In this document: positions 24,101 to 36,349 of the stretch, piece by piece
Numbering within the stretch: position 1 is the first letter of the stretch
Layout: each line of letters begins with the position of its first letter
DNA from: Pipra filicauda
Lineage: Eukaryota > Chordata > Aves > Passeriformes > Pipridae
Assembly: GCF_003945595.2 (NCBI RefSeq)
Contig: NW_024104303.1
Coordinates: 792,736-856,735, forward strand
Reading direction: 5' to 3'
Length of the DNA stretch: 64,000 nt
Made by a program: the position numbers and the translations under genes
The notes under the pieces: generated by a model
What the model saw: only the letters and a program-made list of their open reading frames with translations
Databases searched by the model: none
Told to the model about the DNA's origin: nothing

Positions 24101-24784
24101 AATCTGCTGATTATGGTGAAGCAACTTGCTTCTCAGCTCTTCCTACTGAAGAAAGTGATGAGACGGCTAAACTTCATCTTTGAACCTGAAGTAGTAGTGG
24201 CTGAAGGAGGAGGTCCACAAGTTGGACAACAATCTGAAAGCATATCTAGTTTCTGATGTTTGTCTAATGATTGTCCACAGTTCAAGAAAAATTACCTAAT
24301 ATGCAAGAGACAATCAGTGCAGTAAGATCATGGTAAAATGCTGATTAATTTTTGCTTTATTGGTGTCTTGAGACACTACTTGGATCATTCTACTCTATGG
24401 TTGGCAAGGTGAATAAAAGGCAGGATGAATTCCTCTCAATTTTCTTATATAATAAGTAAATTGGAAGTCCTTTAAATCTTTAAATGGATTTAAAAAAGCC
24501 CAGAACAGACTTATTTTTCAGGGAGTGCTAAATATCTATTCAGGGAGTGCTAAACATCTACATCCAGCCAGTTTCTGCTGTTATTCAAATTGCATTTGTA
24601 GAGATTTTTATTGAGGTAAAAAAGGGCTTAGGTTTACTGAACACAAAAATATCAATACAAATCATCCACTTTGCCTTAGGAACCAGTCTTGTCTTGTCCA
24701 CCCTTCTTGGAAGAGTAACTATAGTTTATTGTTTGTAACAGTCAAAGATTCCATAAAAAATAACTAGAAATTTGGGCCTATTTT
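21164..24784. other. Unique AT-rich DNA, no gene seen
   Basis: No supported gene or named repeat over 3.6 kb. An 80-codon frame at 22437-22679 begins with a hydrophobic stretch but has no recognisable homology or splice context. A 22-bp tandem repeat lies at 24518-24561. Confidence 0.55.
24518..24561 (+). repeat. Two-copy 22-bp tandem repeat
   Basis: tcagggagtgctaaatatct at 24518 is followed 22 bases later by tcagggagtgctaaacatct. The copies differ at only two of 22 positions, so the duplication is fairly young. Confidence 0.75.
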
Positions 24785-24808
24785 TAATAAACCTGTACAG
24801 GTTTATTA
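24785..24808 (+). repeat. Perfect 24-bp palindrome next to an LTR
   Basis: A perfect inverted repeat with no spacer, centred on tgtaca and with arms taataaacctgt and acaggtttatta. It lies 23 bases from the end of the LTR at 24832. It could be a dimer-type protein site or a cruciform. No function can be assigned. Confidence 0.7.
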
Positions 24809-24831
24809 TAACATAAACATGATTCCCCTAC

Positions 24832-25402
24832 TGTCATGGTTTAACCCCAGCCAGCAATCAAGCCCCAGAGAGCCACTTGCTCACCCCTCCACCAGTGGGA
24901 TGAGGGAGAGAATCAGAAGGGTAAAAGCCAGAAAACTCATGGGTTGAAATAAAGACAGTTTAACAGGGAAAGCAAAAGCTGTGCACCTAAGTAAACAAAC
25001 AAAGAATCAGTTCACTACTTCTCATGGGCAGGTGTTCAGCCATCTCCAGGAGAGCAGGGCCCCATCACGTATAAGGGTTACTTGGGAAGACAAATGCCCT
25101 CAATTCCAAACGCTACCCTCTTCCTCCTTCCCCCCCCCCTTTATATACTGAGCAGGATGTTACACGGCATGGAACATCCCTTTAGTCAGTTTGGATGTGG
25201 CTGTATCTCCTCCCAACCTCCCCCATACCCCCAACTTCCCTGGCAGTGTGGTAGAGAAAAAGTAGAAACGGCCTTACCTCTGTGTCAGCAATAACAAAAT
25301 CATCACTATTATCAACACTGTGTTCATCATAAATCCGAAACGCAGCCCCGTTCAAACTAGCAAGTTTGAAGAAAATTAACCCTAACCCAACCAAAACCAG
25401 CA
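24832..25402 (-). mobile_element. Endogenous retrovirus LTR, antisense, near complete
   Basis: Starts tgtcatggtttaaccccagc, the complement of the usual bird LTR 3' end, and runs to ccaaaaccagca near 25402 (or 25410). In between are 'ctcatgggttg' (24938-24948), a reversed TATA at ctttatata (25139-25147) beside a C10 run, and 'gaaaattaaccctaaccc' (about 25370). No matching target duplication adjoins the ends. An 8-base repeat, acataaac, at 24811 and 25408 is close but leaves extra bases. There is no internal retroviral sequence, so it is a solo LTR. Confidence 0.8.
25130..25139 (+). repeat. C10 homopolymer
   Basis: Ten consecutive C in the LTR just before its reversed TATA-like box. Likely variable in length and prone to sequencing error. 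Confidence 0.7.
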
Positions 25403-26104
25403 GAACCACATAAACACTTCCTTATCATTTTCAACCAGTGGTATCTGTGAAGTCTATTTTTGCTCATCTGTAACTCAGATGATGATTCATAGCATGTTGT
25501 TGTAAGCATTAATAGCCATGTAAGAATTCTGAACATTTGTGAAAGAAGCATATTCTATGAATGATGACTATATCTCTGTTGAAGTAAAAAGTAGATTATA
25601 TCTTTTTGTTTTGATAAACTCAAGAAGGGATAAATAATTTGATATCACACTAAGAACTAAATTCTGGATGATCTATACAGAAAGCATTAATCATCTGTTA
25701 TGACCTAAACCCTCAAAAAAATCTGTATTTATCATTTTTGATAGGAAACCATTAATTTAGTACAGTTTCTTTCAGTGTATTTGAACAGAATCTCATTACA
25801 GTTTGTTCCCTTGCCTCTTTAGAACTAGACTTTAGCTAAAGTACAGAATTTTCTTTGCTCTAAGGAACAGTATTTTATGTAGAAGTTGTGGATCTCTTGC
25901 AAGAATGAAAAGTTTACTTCCTTAGAAATTTTCTCCTGGTCCTTTCAGAAACTGTCCATGTTCTTTGAAAGTCTATTCTTTAAAAAAATATCTCAAGTAG
26001 ATTTTGTTATTGTCTTTTGATTACATTAGGTGCTCAGAGAACATCATGATGAGTGCAGTGTGAGACAGAGAGATGGCAGAATAAATGAGATTGCATGATA
26101 GTGG

Positions 26105-26144
26105 CATATTCCATATTTAAGAGTCATATTCCATATTTAAGAGT
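26105..26144 (+). repeat. Exact two-copy 20-bp tandem repeat
   Basis: catattccatatttaagagt occurs twice back to back without a mismatch. Confidence 0.85.
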
Positions 26145-26848
26145 CTGTCGGTGTTTCCACAGATGCTCTGTGGTGTATCCACTGACACGCTGATGTGTTG
26201 CTGAAATAAACATCACTTCAGGGTATAGAAATTGCCCTAGAATATTCAATATGTAGAGTGTACAGCCCAAGAAATGTAGACAAAATGTTTACTGAGAGCA
26301 CTGTTGTGGTGCAAACTGCCAGAGCTCATGATAGACTATATTTTGCAGAGACATGATCTGTGGTCATACTTGAAAAAATATTGAAGCGATCTATGTTCAT
26401 GATGCTGAACTGGGATGTGTTGTAAAAAGATACGACTTTTTAAACATGGATTTCTTTGCTCTCACCTAACATTGGTCTCATTAAGTTGATTTAAAGGCAG
26501 ACTTTCCAGGGTTTTTTCAAGCCCACAGAAATAATGCAGAATAAATCAATGCACACAACTTTGTTAGTTCTTGACCATAATGTGGCATTTAAATTCGCTG
26601 AAGACTAGAACAAATAGGTTTGTATCAAATAGAGCAATCAAAATCTAGTAAAACTGAACTACAACACAAATAATCATATTTTGATAATTATTTCTTTATA
26701 ATTTTATATAAATATATTACTTTTCCTTGATGTAAATGTGAAACCAAATATAATCAGAATTGCTTAGCACTGATAGCAGAAACTGAAGTGAAATCAGGGT
26801 CTCCTGCAGGTATGTCCAAGAGGCTTAGCAAAAAAGAAAAATATTGTC

Positions 26849-26864
26849 TTTTTTTTTTTTTTTT
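26849..26864 (+). repeat. Poly(T) tract, 16 bases
   Basis: A run of 16 T followed by A and five more T. It could be the reversed tail of an old retroposon, but no body is recognisable beside it. Confidence 0.7.
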
Positions 26865-29109
26865 ATTTTTAGCCATAGTCCCCATGCTTTTGACATGACT
26901 GTAAATAGAATGACACCATCCCTTGCTTTTGATATTTGCGTGAGTTCAACAGTTACAATTTGGGTTTGGGAGAATCAAGATGCCTCCTTCCCAAACCTAA
27001 AGCTACATCTTTCAAACATAACTTCCCCGGACTCAGCATAATGTATTTTGTGACTTTTTTTCTTTTTTTAAAATGACTTGTTGAAAGCTGCCACCATATC
27101 ACATATACAATCCAGAAGCACTGAAGGGCACATAGGTAATGAGCTGCACAGGATAATTCACTAGACAAAATAACATTGAGGACAGAACACTGAAAACCAG
27201 TGTAAAGGTTTTTCCCACTTTTCCCAAAGGTTTTTCAAATAATAGAAAATTTTGGAAAAACTATTTCTTTTGGTAGTAAGTAATTAACTTTCTCTTTGAA
27301 GTGTTAAAAATACAGCTCATCCTTGCTCTGCTATTCTGCAGGTGTTTGAATTCTGGATCTTTGCAGAGGAAATGCAGTTTCTTTTCCCTCTTCACCATCA
27401 TCATGAACTAAACACAGTGAATCAAAGAGAAACTTCACACATAGTGAACTTTTTTCATAGAGGTGAATGAAACCAAAAGGTTTTTCTTACCATGATGATG
27501 AAGTTTAGTTCATATTTCTTTTAGGTGAAGGTTGCCTTTTTATAACTGCTGAACGAGCAGCTCAGGGAAAATTGAACCAAGTATAAACAATAGATTTAGA
27601 CAGCTTTGCATTGGCCCTGAACTTTATTCATATTTTTCGGTCATTACAATAGCAATATTTTTCAGTTTTTGTTCCTTCTAGATTCTATATAAGGCAGCCA
27701 ACCATAATAATGTTGTATGAATATAAATTCCGTGCAGCTTCTTGTGCTGCAAGTTTAAGTGCCATTTATATCTGAAAGAATTTTTTGGGGTTAGGGTAAA
27801 GAAACATGAAAAAGAATCCAAAAAAACCCCAAACCAGATGATTTACTACAGTACCACAAAACAAACTGTGCATACTGTTAAGACAGTGTTTCTCCATAGT
27901 AAGTAGAAAAGAAGGGGGGATAGTGGTGTCACCTGGCTGTGATTCAGGAAAACATGTAAAGCTCAAATTCCCATTTCTGAAGGCTAGTGCATACACATCC
28001 TATCAAGCATGGGCAAGTTGTAAGATAAGGAACATTTCAATAACATTTCAATGTGAAGAGTTAGATTTGTCAACCTCTCTAAATATGGGGTCGTTGTGCT
28101 GCAATGATGGGTTTCTCAGTTCTTGGCTCTGCTGTAGTACATACCTATACTATTGCAAAGCCATAGTGTGTAGCAAGACAAAAAAATAATGAACCCAGTT
28201 TTAAGTTAATTTTTCAATATATTTTTAATAACTGTTTTAAAAACAAAATATCATCTGGATTGTGATTGCTTACTTTCTGACACTTTCTGATATACTTTGA
28301 ACATCGTTAAATTGGATATGTAATTCTTTGAATCAAAACTGGCAAATCTACATGTAAGTGGCAATAGGATTGTGCTCTACCAGAGTAATTTGAACAATGT
28401 ACTTCACAATCACTTCCCTTCCCAACATTCATATGTTAGAAAATAACTCTTAAGTCCATTTTACATGCCAAGGAGATCAGGTGCAGGTTAAAGGCTGATT
28501 TATTCTTAAAGTCAGTATAGAAGTCAGTAAGACTTTATTCAAGAAACTTCTACTCTTCCAACCACTCGTCTTAAGCTCTGTCACTTCCACCCTTCTTCCT
28601 TTTATCTGATAAACACACGTTTGACAGTCACTGTTTCTTTTTCCTTTTGACTTTCTCAGCCTTTCCAAGGTGCTGATCCCAGGATAGCTAATTGATGCAT
28701 GTGCTAGCAATTTAAATGGGAAAAAAGGACTTACAAAATGGTATCCTGTTCTCCCTTCAACATAGTACTGAAGCAGGTACTTAAATTTAGTCAAGTGTTC
28801 GGACGTACTTTGGGAGTTCAGGGTGTCAATTGTTAAACATACAAAGTTCCTACTTACGTAGCTAAGTAGCACTTTTCCAGTGAGAAATTTATTTTTGAAG
28901 ATGTCAGTCTGAGACTGATGAGGACATCTGAACACAAACATTTGGACATAAGGCTGAAGTCTTATTTATATATTGACTTGCAAGGTAATAAAAAGACACA
29001 ATTTGTGATCTTATTATAGTGTTAAAACACTCCTATTATTGTAGAGTATTTCTAACTTTATAATTGGTCTGGGAACTTCTAAACATTTTATAATGACATG
29101 GTATTTTTT

Positions 29110-29420
29110 GCTGGACACCAGGTGCCCATACAGTTGCTTTCTCACTCGTAATCCTCTACAGGACAATGGGAGAAAATACAATGAAAAAACTCATGGCATG
29201 AAATAAGAACAGCAACATCATTTACCAATTACCACCATGAGAAAAAACTGGCTTAACTTGGGGAAATTAATTTAATTTATTGCCAATTAATTGGGCTAGG
29301 ATAAGAAGAAATAAGAACAGTCTTAAAACATCTCCCCGCCACCCACCTGTTTTATCTTCTTCCTGGGCTCAGTTTCACTCCAAACTTACCTATATCTTGT
29401 CCCCAGCCAGTGCAGGGTGC
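29110..29420 (-). mobile_element. Endogenous retrovirus LTR fragment, antisense
   Basis: Begins gctggacaccaggtgccc, the complement of the LTR 3' end seen at 11700-11720. It continues with 'ctcatggcatg', 'ttaccaattaccaccatgag' (about 29221), 'acttggggaaattaattt' and 'cctgggctcagtttcactcc' (about 29363), fading after 'ccccagccagtgcaggg'. It is the same family as 11100-11735 in the other orientation. The terminal ~15 bases and the remote half of the LTR are missing. Confidence 0.75.
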
Positions 29421-30541
29421 CATTAAAAACTTGCCATGTAAGTCTAGTAAAAGTAGCAAGAGTTAGATCTGGACCAAAAAGCATAAATCACAAAAGAAAA
29501 ATAGAGAGAAAATAGGTAAAATTCTGTCATTTTATACATGTGGATGAGAGGTACACAAAGACATGCAACTGCTGAAATATCCGACTGAAAATACATTTTC
29601 TGATTTCTGGTGCAGTTAGTTAGTTATTCTTCTTTGATGAAATGGATGCAAAAAGAATAATTTAATTATTATGGGAAATGAGAGCTATTGTAAAAGGAGT
29701 ATAGCACATGTAATCTCTGAAAGAGATGTGAGTGCTTACATGCATAAAGTGTACATACGAGTACAAAGTATTGATAAATAACAAATAAAACAAATAAAAT
29801 AGCTTTGCTCCAGATCTTGTAGCTATTGCAAAAGTTCTTCAGAGGCTTTGTCCACAGTCCTGTAATAAAATCTGAAATGTCATTCTCCTAAGAGGATTTA
29901 ATTAGTATATCCAATTTACACAATGTGTTCTGCTAATACAATTATTGTTCAGATTTGAAAGGAAACTTTTAAAAACTATTGACAGAAAGAAAATGGAGTT
30001 TTATCAAATTTAAATACACTTTATTACTGAGTCCTGGAATAAAATGCATTGAAACACAAGTGAGTGATTGGTGGGAAAATGGTAATTTTTCATACAGTAG
30101 ATCTACGAGAAGGAAAAAACCAGATATAAGCACGTCAGTACAAAGTGGATATCACATCTGATTGAAGATGCTGCAAAGTACACCTGGAATTATGTAGTGA
30201 GCTTGGGCACCCTTTGGTAAAATGCATTTTTACATGCAGAGATTTCACCAACTTTAAAAATAATCTCCACTGTATTTTACATCCACTTCCTACTCATCTG
30301 TTCATTCTTCTGAAGTTCAAATCTTGTAGAATTACTGAGAATCAAGGGATAAAAGGCTGCATATGGGAATTTTACTGGATTCAGGGGATAAAGGATTAAG
30401 TAACTTAAAACTAGACTATATCACTAAATTATTCATGTGCCTGTTTAAGTAAATCAAAGGCATTAATGACTTGTACATGATCGCTGCATTGCTAAAAATA
30501 GAAAATATGTCAAAATTTGTGTTGTCTCAGGGGTCAGTATA

Positions 30542-30638
30542 GAAGGAAGTTCTTTTGATGGGTGTTAGGTGGGTCTTTCTGTTCTAAAACCTGAATACTT
30601 TATACTCAGTTCTAGAGCTTTGAGTAAGAACTTCCTTC
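30542..30638. repeat. 13-bp perfect inverted repeat with a 71-base loop
   Basis: gaaggaagttctt (30542-30554) and aagaacttccttc (30626-30638) are exact complements. Transcribed, this would form a 97-nt stem-loop with a short terminal stem. Confidence 0.55.
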
Positions 30639-31630
30639 CTCATTACAAGGAAGGATTTGTTTGCCCTGACGTACTGTTGTAATGAAAAATGTATCCTGAT
30701 GTATCTCTCTGACATTCTCCTTTATGTCATTCTGTCATGTCCCATTGGGCAACGCAGTATTTGAGAAGCTTTTCAGTGCAGTCGTAGTTGTGTTGCGTGT
30801 CATGGAATGCTGATGTCCCCTGCTCCCTGTGTAGGCAACTTGTACTTAATTTCATGTCCTTGCACATTGTTTTTTGAAAACACTAAGTTAATTGTAAAAC
30901 ATTTCTACCTTATATTAAGAACGGGCATGAATTATGCTTGGTTGGTTTATCAATGTTTATATCTATGCTTAATTTTCCTAATCAAGTCTGCAGAGAAATT
31001 TTGAATGAACAGGGACTTCATGATGTGTCAAGCCATCTCCCATTCCCTGTTAAAAGATGCGATTTTGCAAGAAACAGGTTTTTATAGAACCAAATTGTTT
31101 AACTGAAACTTTGAACCAAGTTTTGATGGAAGTTGTTCCAAAATCAGGCACAAGCTCCACTGAAATGTGAGCTCCACAAGCTCCACCATATCTTGGTGAA
31201 ATGTTTTTGCTGTATGTGTCAGGTTATTCAGTTGACATGTATATGCACTGACAGTAATACTTAACAATTTGAAAACGGCCAAGCTTTTGCTTTTCTTTAA
31301 TAAAAATACGGTACTGGAATTCAAGAATATTTTGTATTTTCGGAACTGTAAAGAAATAGGTTTGATTGGGTTTGCTGTCTTTTCTTGTAGAAAAATTTTT
31401 TTGCTTTAAAATAACGTGGAAGTTGAGTGGATTTTAAATTAAAGGGCCAGAATAGAAAAGTACTTTAATCTAGCTGTCCAAACGAGGAAATTTGTGTTGT
31501 TATCGGCTACAGTCTGTAAGGAAATTCTGTAAATCCATCAGAAGGTAAGAAGTTAGATGTAAGCTGAACAGTATCTTGACTGACCTCTATGAAACAAAGT
31601 CATTCTTGTGTCACACAGGCTGGGCCCTTA

Positions 31631-31679
31631 GAAATTAGAGTTTCTGAATTCAGTAGAAATTCAGTTTCTGAATTTCCAG
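31631..31679 (+). repeat. Two-copy tandem repeat of about 24 bp
   Basis: gaaattagagtttctgaatt at 31631 is followed by a diverged copy (gaaattcagtttctgaattt). The shared core is agtttctgaatt at a spacing of 24. Confidence 0.55.
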
Positions 31680-32048
31680 TGATGAGCTGAACAAACTGTG
31701 AAGCTACTAAACTCCAAAAAAACTTTATATATGAATTCTACTGTATTTTTCTGTTTGAATTGCCAGTAGGTAGTGATGTTTTTATTTAATTTACTTATTG
31801 TTCATAAAATAATTTCTTCAAATACTTAATCTACTCTAACCTTTTTTTTTTCCCCTGATGAACCCAAAGGCAACATCTGATGGTTTATATTTATGCTAAT
31901 TTTTGAGTAAATATTCCAGACACAGTGTCACAGACATTTTTCCTAGATATCCATAGAGAAGAAAACTGTTATCAACGGAAACACATTTGATTTACTCTGG
32001 GCATCCCTGATCTAGGAAGTTGTCATAGTAATTTTTGGGGGGTTTGGT

Positions 32049-32122
32049 AGGGACTGTTAAAATCAGCTGATTACTTGGTAAATAACTATTTTCTTCATAA
32101 GTAGCTGATTTTAACTTTCCCT
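32049..32122. repeat. 74-nt hairpin with a 20-bp stem (18 paired)
   Basis: The left arm 32049-32068 and right arm 32103-32122 pair at 18 of 20 positions, including 13 in a row (gttaaaatcagct and its complement). The only mismatches are two adjacent bases (32054-32055 against 32116-32117). Inside, actt (32073-32076) can pair with aagt (32099-32102) after a 4-base bulge, leaving a terminal loop of 22 bases. Size and shape resemble a microRNA precursor or the remains of a palindromic transposon. No known family is recognised. Confidence 0.6.
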
Positions 32123-33208
32123 TAGAAATTGTTACTTGAAACATAACATTTCAGGAAATAATCTAGTCAGAACTTTTTTTCTGCTAGAAAAATTACGTAG
32201 GAAGAGTAAAAAAATATTATAGAACTTTGACTGAAAATGGGACTATCATTATATTTATGTCAAGTTCATGCTTTTTTTATTCCAGCATAGGGCAAGACAT
32301 ATTTGGCCTGGCTCTGCAAACAGAAGGCACAGTAATACACTACACAGCGTTACTATTAACTTGATAATTCTGATTTGCTTTTAGGTGTACTTTTGTACAT
32401 AGAGGGAAAATCCTAACTTCAGAAGAAAGGCAGTCTAAATTTCTTCTTTAAAACTGAGCTTGAGGAAAAAATCAAAATACGTACACATGCAAAAAAATCG
32501 AGGTTACTTTTCAGTGGAGGAGTTAGCAGTTGGACAAGATTTGGCTTGATGTAGACATCTCTCAGTTCTGACCTAGAAATTTCCCCAGATGCCCATAGCT
32601 TATGTGGACAAGAATACTTGGAATAAAGAGAGGAAACAGCTGATCCATTAAGTAGTTAGCCCACGTACTACAGCAGCTGCATTAGTCAGAGCACATAGGC
32701 CATATCCCTACATGTAGTGATACACTAATTGCTGTACTTAGTCTGATGGCCTCAGTTCACAATGACAGGCAGAAACATGGAGGCTTCTGATGTGTCTGCT
32801 ACAGATATGGCATCATTTTGTGTTTAGAAAAAGCCAAAGGTCATGGCAATTAGATAGAGATGAGTCTAAGTCTTAATTTTATGGAATGATTGTGAGTTTT
32901 GTTTTCCCCAGATCCTTGAAGAAGTTGTCTGTCAGTCCCGCAGTAGCCAACTTGATTTTATCTTTACCTCATCCAAATTAGTCCAAAGACCTGACTGTAC
33001 AGGCAGGATGGAGTTTAGAATGACCTGATTATCTGGCTCAGATTATTTCTTTTATGGTATTCATTTTAGACCAAGCTGTGCTGTCTTATAATATGAATTT
33101 CGATTGGATTTAGTAGTGATGTTTTATGAGGGGAAAAAAAGAAGGACTAAGATTTTTGTAATTTGTACGCAACATCCTTCTCATACACACAGTGACCCAA
33201 ACACAGAC

Positions 33209-33228
33209 ACAGACATAGCTATGTCTGT
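33209..33228 (+). repeat. Perfect 20-bp palindrome
   Basis: acagacatag followed directly by its exact complement ctatgtctgt. It lies at the end of a CA-rich stretch with repeated cacagac. Confidence 0.7.
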
Positions 33229-36200
33229 ATACCTCCTTATTCCCTTTGAGGGTGAATGCTAGACTTGTTCTTCTGTTCTTTTAGATAACCTTGACAAGAA
33301 TGTATGAAAGAGATCTTAACTTCATCTCAAAAAGGCAAACACTCAGTAATCTTTGCTTTAATCATTACTTGTACTAGGTCACTATTGGGTCACTGTGGCC
33401 AAATGCATTTTATAAATGACTATATTTTACTCACAGGTAGACCTAAAGGCTTTATGACAGCAGCCTCCCTTCTTTCTGGAACATAAATATTCACCCCAAA
33501 TTTATAAAACTGGAATCGTAAAAGAATGGGGGGTTAAATTTATTTTTTGTTTAGCTGAGGACATTTTTATGGGGTAATAAAGTTCTTTTCAGACGAAGGC
33601 ATATTGTACAGACAGACCTTGTTAATGACAAACACTAAACCAAGAAACACCTTAAAGCCATTAAACCAAGAAAATTATCAACTGTAAATCAATGCCATAA
33701 TATCAAAAGGGACAATTTAATGAGTGAAGAACAGAGAGGACAAAAAAGTCGCAATGATAAGATGATAACGTTTGAGAAATTCATTTAGAAACAAAAAACC
33801 TCTAACAAACTGTAATTTTGTTCCCTCCTTTCACTCTACATACTACTATATTTGAAAAATGTGACCATTCCACTGCTCTAGATTGTGCAATTGCTCTAAG
33901 CAGCTTCTTGTCTGTAGTCAGATTCCTTTGTACTTCCATTTCATCCTGCACTAGGCATTCAAAGCTCTGACTCAAAATCTGTCCAGGTAACTGGAAAGAT
34001 TATTCTTGACTTTAATTACCTTTTAAGAAGCACTTTTTCAACAAGGCTAGTGCTTGTTTTATTACCTTGGAAAACAAGACTAAAATGGTCGGTTTCTCTC
34101 ATACCTGAGCTGTGCAGTTGTTCCCTTTTGTTTCAGTCAGAAGCAGTAAAGGTGATGGAGAGAAGACAAAAGCATGCTGTGCACACAAGGATTACACTGG
34201 CTTTTCTCTGAAGTGATTCCTCTCCTCTGTGTAGCATGGCCACATCTGCATTTGGCTGCTGCTCCCTGAGATGCAGGCAGCTGAGCTCCCAGAAAAAGGG
34301 TAACACAGGACACAGTTCTTTCATCTGTGTGTAAAGGGATGAGAAAACAAGGCTTCTAGTCATAAAACTGGACACTTGATGAGACAGAAGGTACTAAACC
34401 CCCAAAAAGGTAAGATTGAAAGCCTAGATAGAAACAAGATGATGGCAGGAACATATGAACCCTGCTGGAGCTAGCCAGATTAGGTTTGTTGCCCATGAAA
34501 CATGGGCCTCCAGAGAGGATAATAAATGGAAAGGATTTTTTATAAAAAGGCTCCAAGCCACATTTCTTTAATCAGCAAGAACTGGAGCCTCATCTAGGTG
34601 TCTTTTCAGGTTGTGTATCATGTTTCATGGTATCCCATGCTAAATTTTCCATGTCTTTGCATTGATCATGTTGCTCTGGAAGCTGGAAAAGGAAATCCTC
34701 TTGAGAAAGTAGCTCTTCATCCTGTAGCTTTGTGCTGAAGCAGTTTTCCCCATTTACCATCTCAGACTTCAGCTCACATCCGCATCAGTGTACAGGCATT
34801 ACTCTCTTGTCAAACCAGAGAGAAGTTAAAACTTGCCTAAATCCCAAGAAACATCTGTGAAATTTGTCTCTATCAGTATAGCAGTGAATGCCTTAGGAAG
34901 CTTCTAAAAATGCTCATGTGTGGAACAAGTGTCTTGTAGCAGGAAGGATTTATTGTTTTTCTCCTAACAATGGACTGACCTATTTTTAATTTTTAATATG
35001 GCTCATTTTCTTGTATATCTCTGCCATAATAATTCTGTTGGCACTAGTACTTATTGTTAATTTACGGTGGTCATCTTTGTTATATTATTGAAGCATCCAA
35101 GAACAGGGTCTAAAGGTATCAAATGCTGGGTGAAAGGAGGGTAAATGTCTTGCAAGTGCAATTGTGCCTGTGTCCTAGTGTTGTCCTTTAGTTTGAACGA
35201 GTCTTATCTGAATATCATACAAGATGACATAAACCAAAAATAAGTAGTAGAAGTCTTCAGCAGTTCAGAGAACTCAGGAAAATCTCAGCAGCTCTGGAGA
35301 ATGTATTATCCTGAAGTGAGAGCTCCAGAAGCAGCCTAGTAATTTCTGCATAAGTAAGGCCATTGAGAAAAACTAAAATTTGCTATAGTCGGACTGTTAT
35401 CATGAAGTCAGAATATTTTGAAAAAGTAAAAGATTGCTTAAGGTACCAGAAATTACTGTAGCATGTTTCTCACAGGTTGAATCTAGCTAGGATTCAACTA
35501 GCTAACGTTTGCTAGGAACTATGGTCAATAACAAACTTGCCAGCACTGACTTTTCTTATCTATTTCTTCTATCTTCTTTAGTACTACTCTGGTAATACAA
35601 GCCAACCTTCAGGTCCTACCACCTGTAACGTAAAGGGTAGGCATTTTTGGCTTTCACATAAAAGGTGTCTATTTTGCAATGTAGAGTTGGAGGAAAAATA
35701 GGAAGGAAAAAGTATGAACTGTCATAGTATGGTATTGTATGAATGCATGAATTAAAGTCTACATGCTGTAAACAAATGATACTTAAACATAAGTAGAAGT
35801 ATATTGATACTTCATTTATTTAATCACTCCGCAGGAGCCAAAAAACCCTCTAATTATGAAACACTTATTTTCTTATGGTATCCAGGTAGCAAGCCAACTG
35901 TGCAGCCTAGTGAGTGCAGATTAAGGAAAAGCCTGGAGATGCAGTGCTTTAAGCAGCACACTTGTTGCTGATCCTTAACCCAATGATGGTGAGTTGTTTG
36001 TTTTCATTCTGCTTTGGGTCTATATCATTTGAATGGATTTACAGTGGAGTTTAGCCTGTAGTATACTGGTGGAGGGTTCACTAACTCCTGTAATAAACTG
36101 CAATGCTCTCCTTTACCACACTGGCATTCTTACATCTCACCTGTGTTTATTGCTTTCTAGATCAGCCACTGCTCAGCAGCTGCTTTGCTACATCCTTGTA

Positions 36201-36349
36201 ATGTGCACCAGGTATCTTTCTGTGCTGTCATGACAACCTGCAGAGAATCATGGTATGTTATTTATCAAAAGTACACTTCTTCCAACACCAAGGTGACAGA
36301 GGAGGCAGGATAAAGTAACTGAAGTATTTTTGGGGGATAAATGCACAGA

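Larger units (their letters stand above)
25403..29109. other. Unique AT-rich DNA, no gene seen
   Basis: Includes a 20-bp tandem duplication (26105-26144), a T16 run (26849-26864) and a minus-strand open frame of 154 codons (28477-28941). That frame is the longest outside repeats, but it has no signal, domain or recognised relative and is judged to be chance. Confidence 0.55.
29421..36349. other. Unique AT-rich DNA with notable inverted repeats, no gene seen
   Basis: No supported gene in about 7 kb. It holds a 13-bp inverted repeat (30542-30638), a two-copy repeat of about 24 bp (31631-31679), a strong 74-nt hairpin (32049-32122) and a 20-bp palindrome (33209-33228). Open frames are at most about 80 codons. 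Confidence 0.55.

Noticed and set aside
25373..25393. taaccctaaccc, telomere-like
   Set aside because: Only about two units, and it falls at the end of an LTR where this sequence is normal for the family.
28477..28941. 154-codon open frame on the minus strand, the longest outside repeats
   Set aside because: No domain, signal peptide or recognisable relative, and no promoter or splice context. A frame of this length is expected by chance in 64 kb on two strands.
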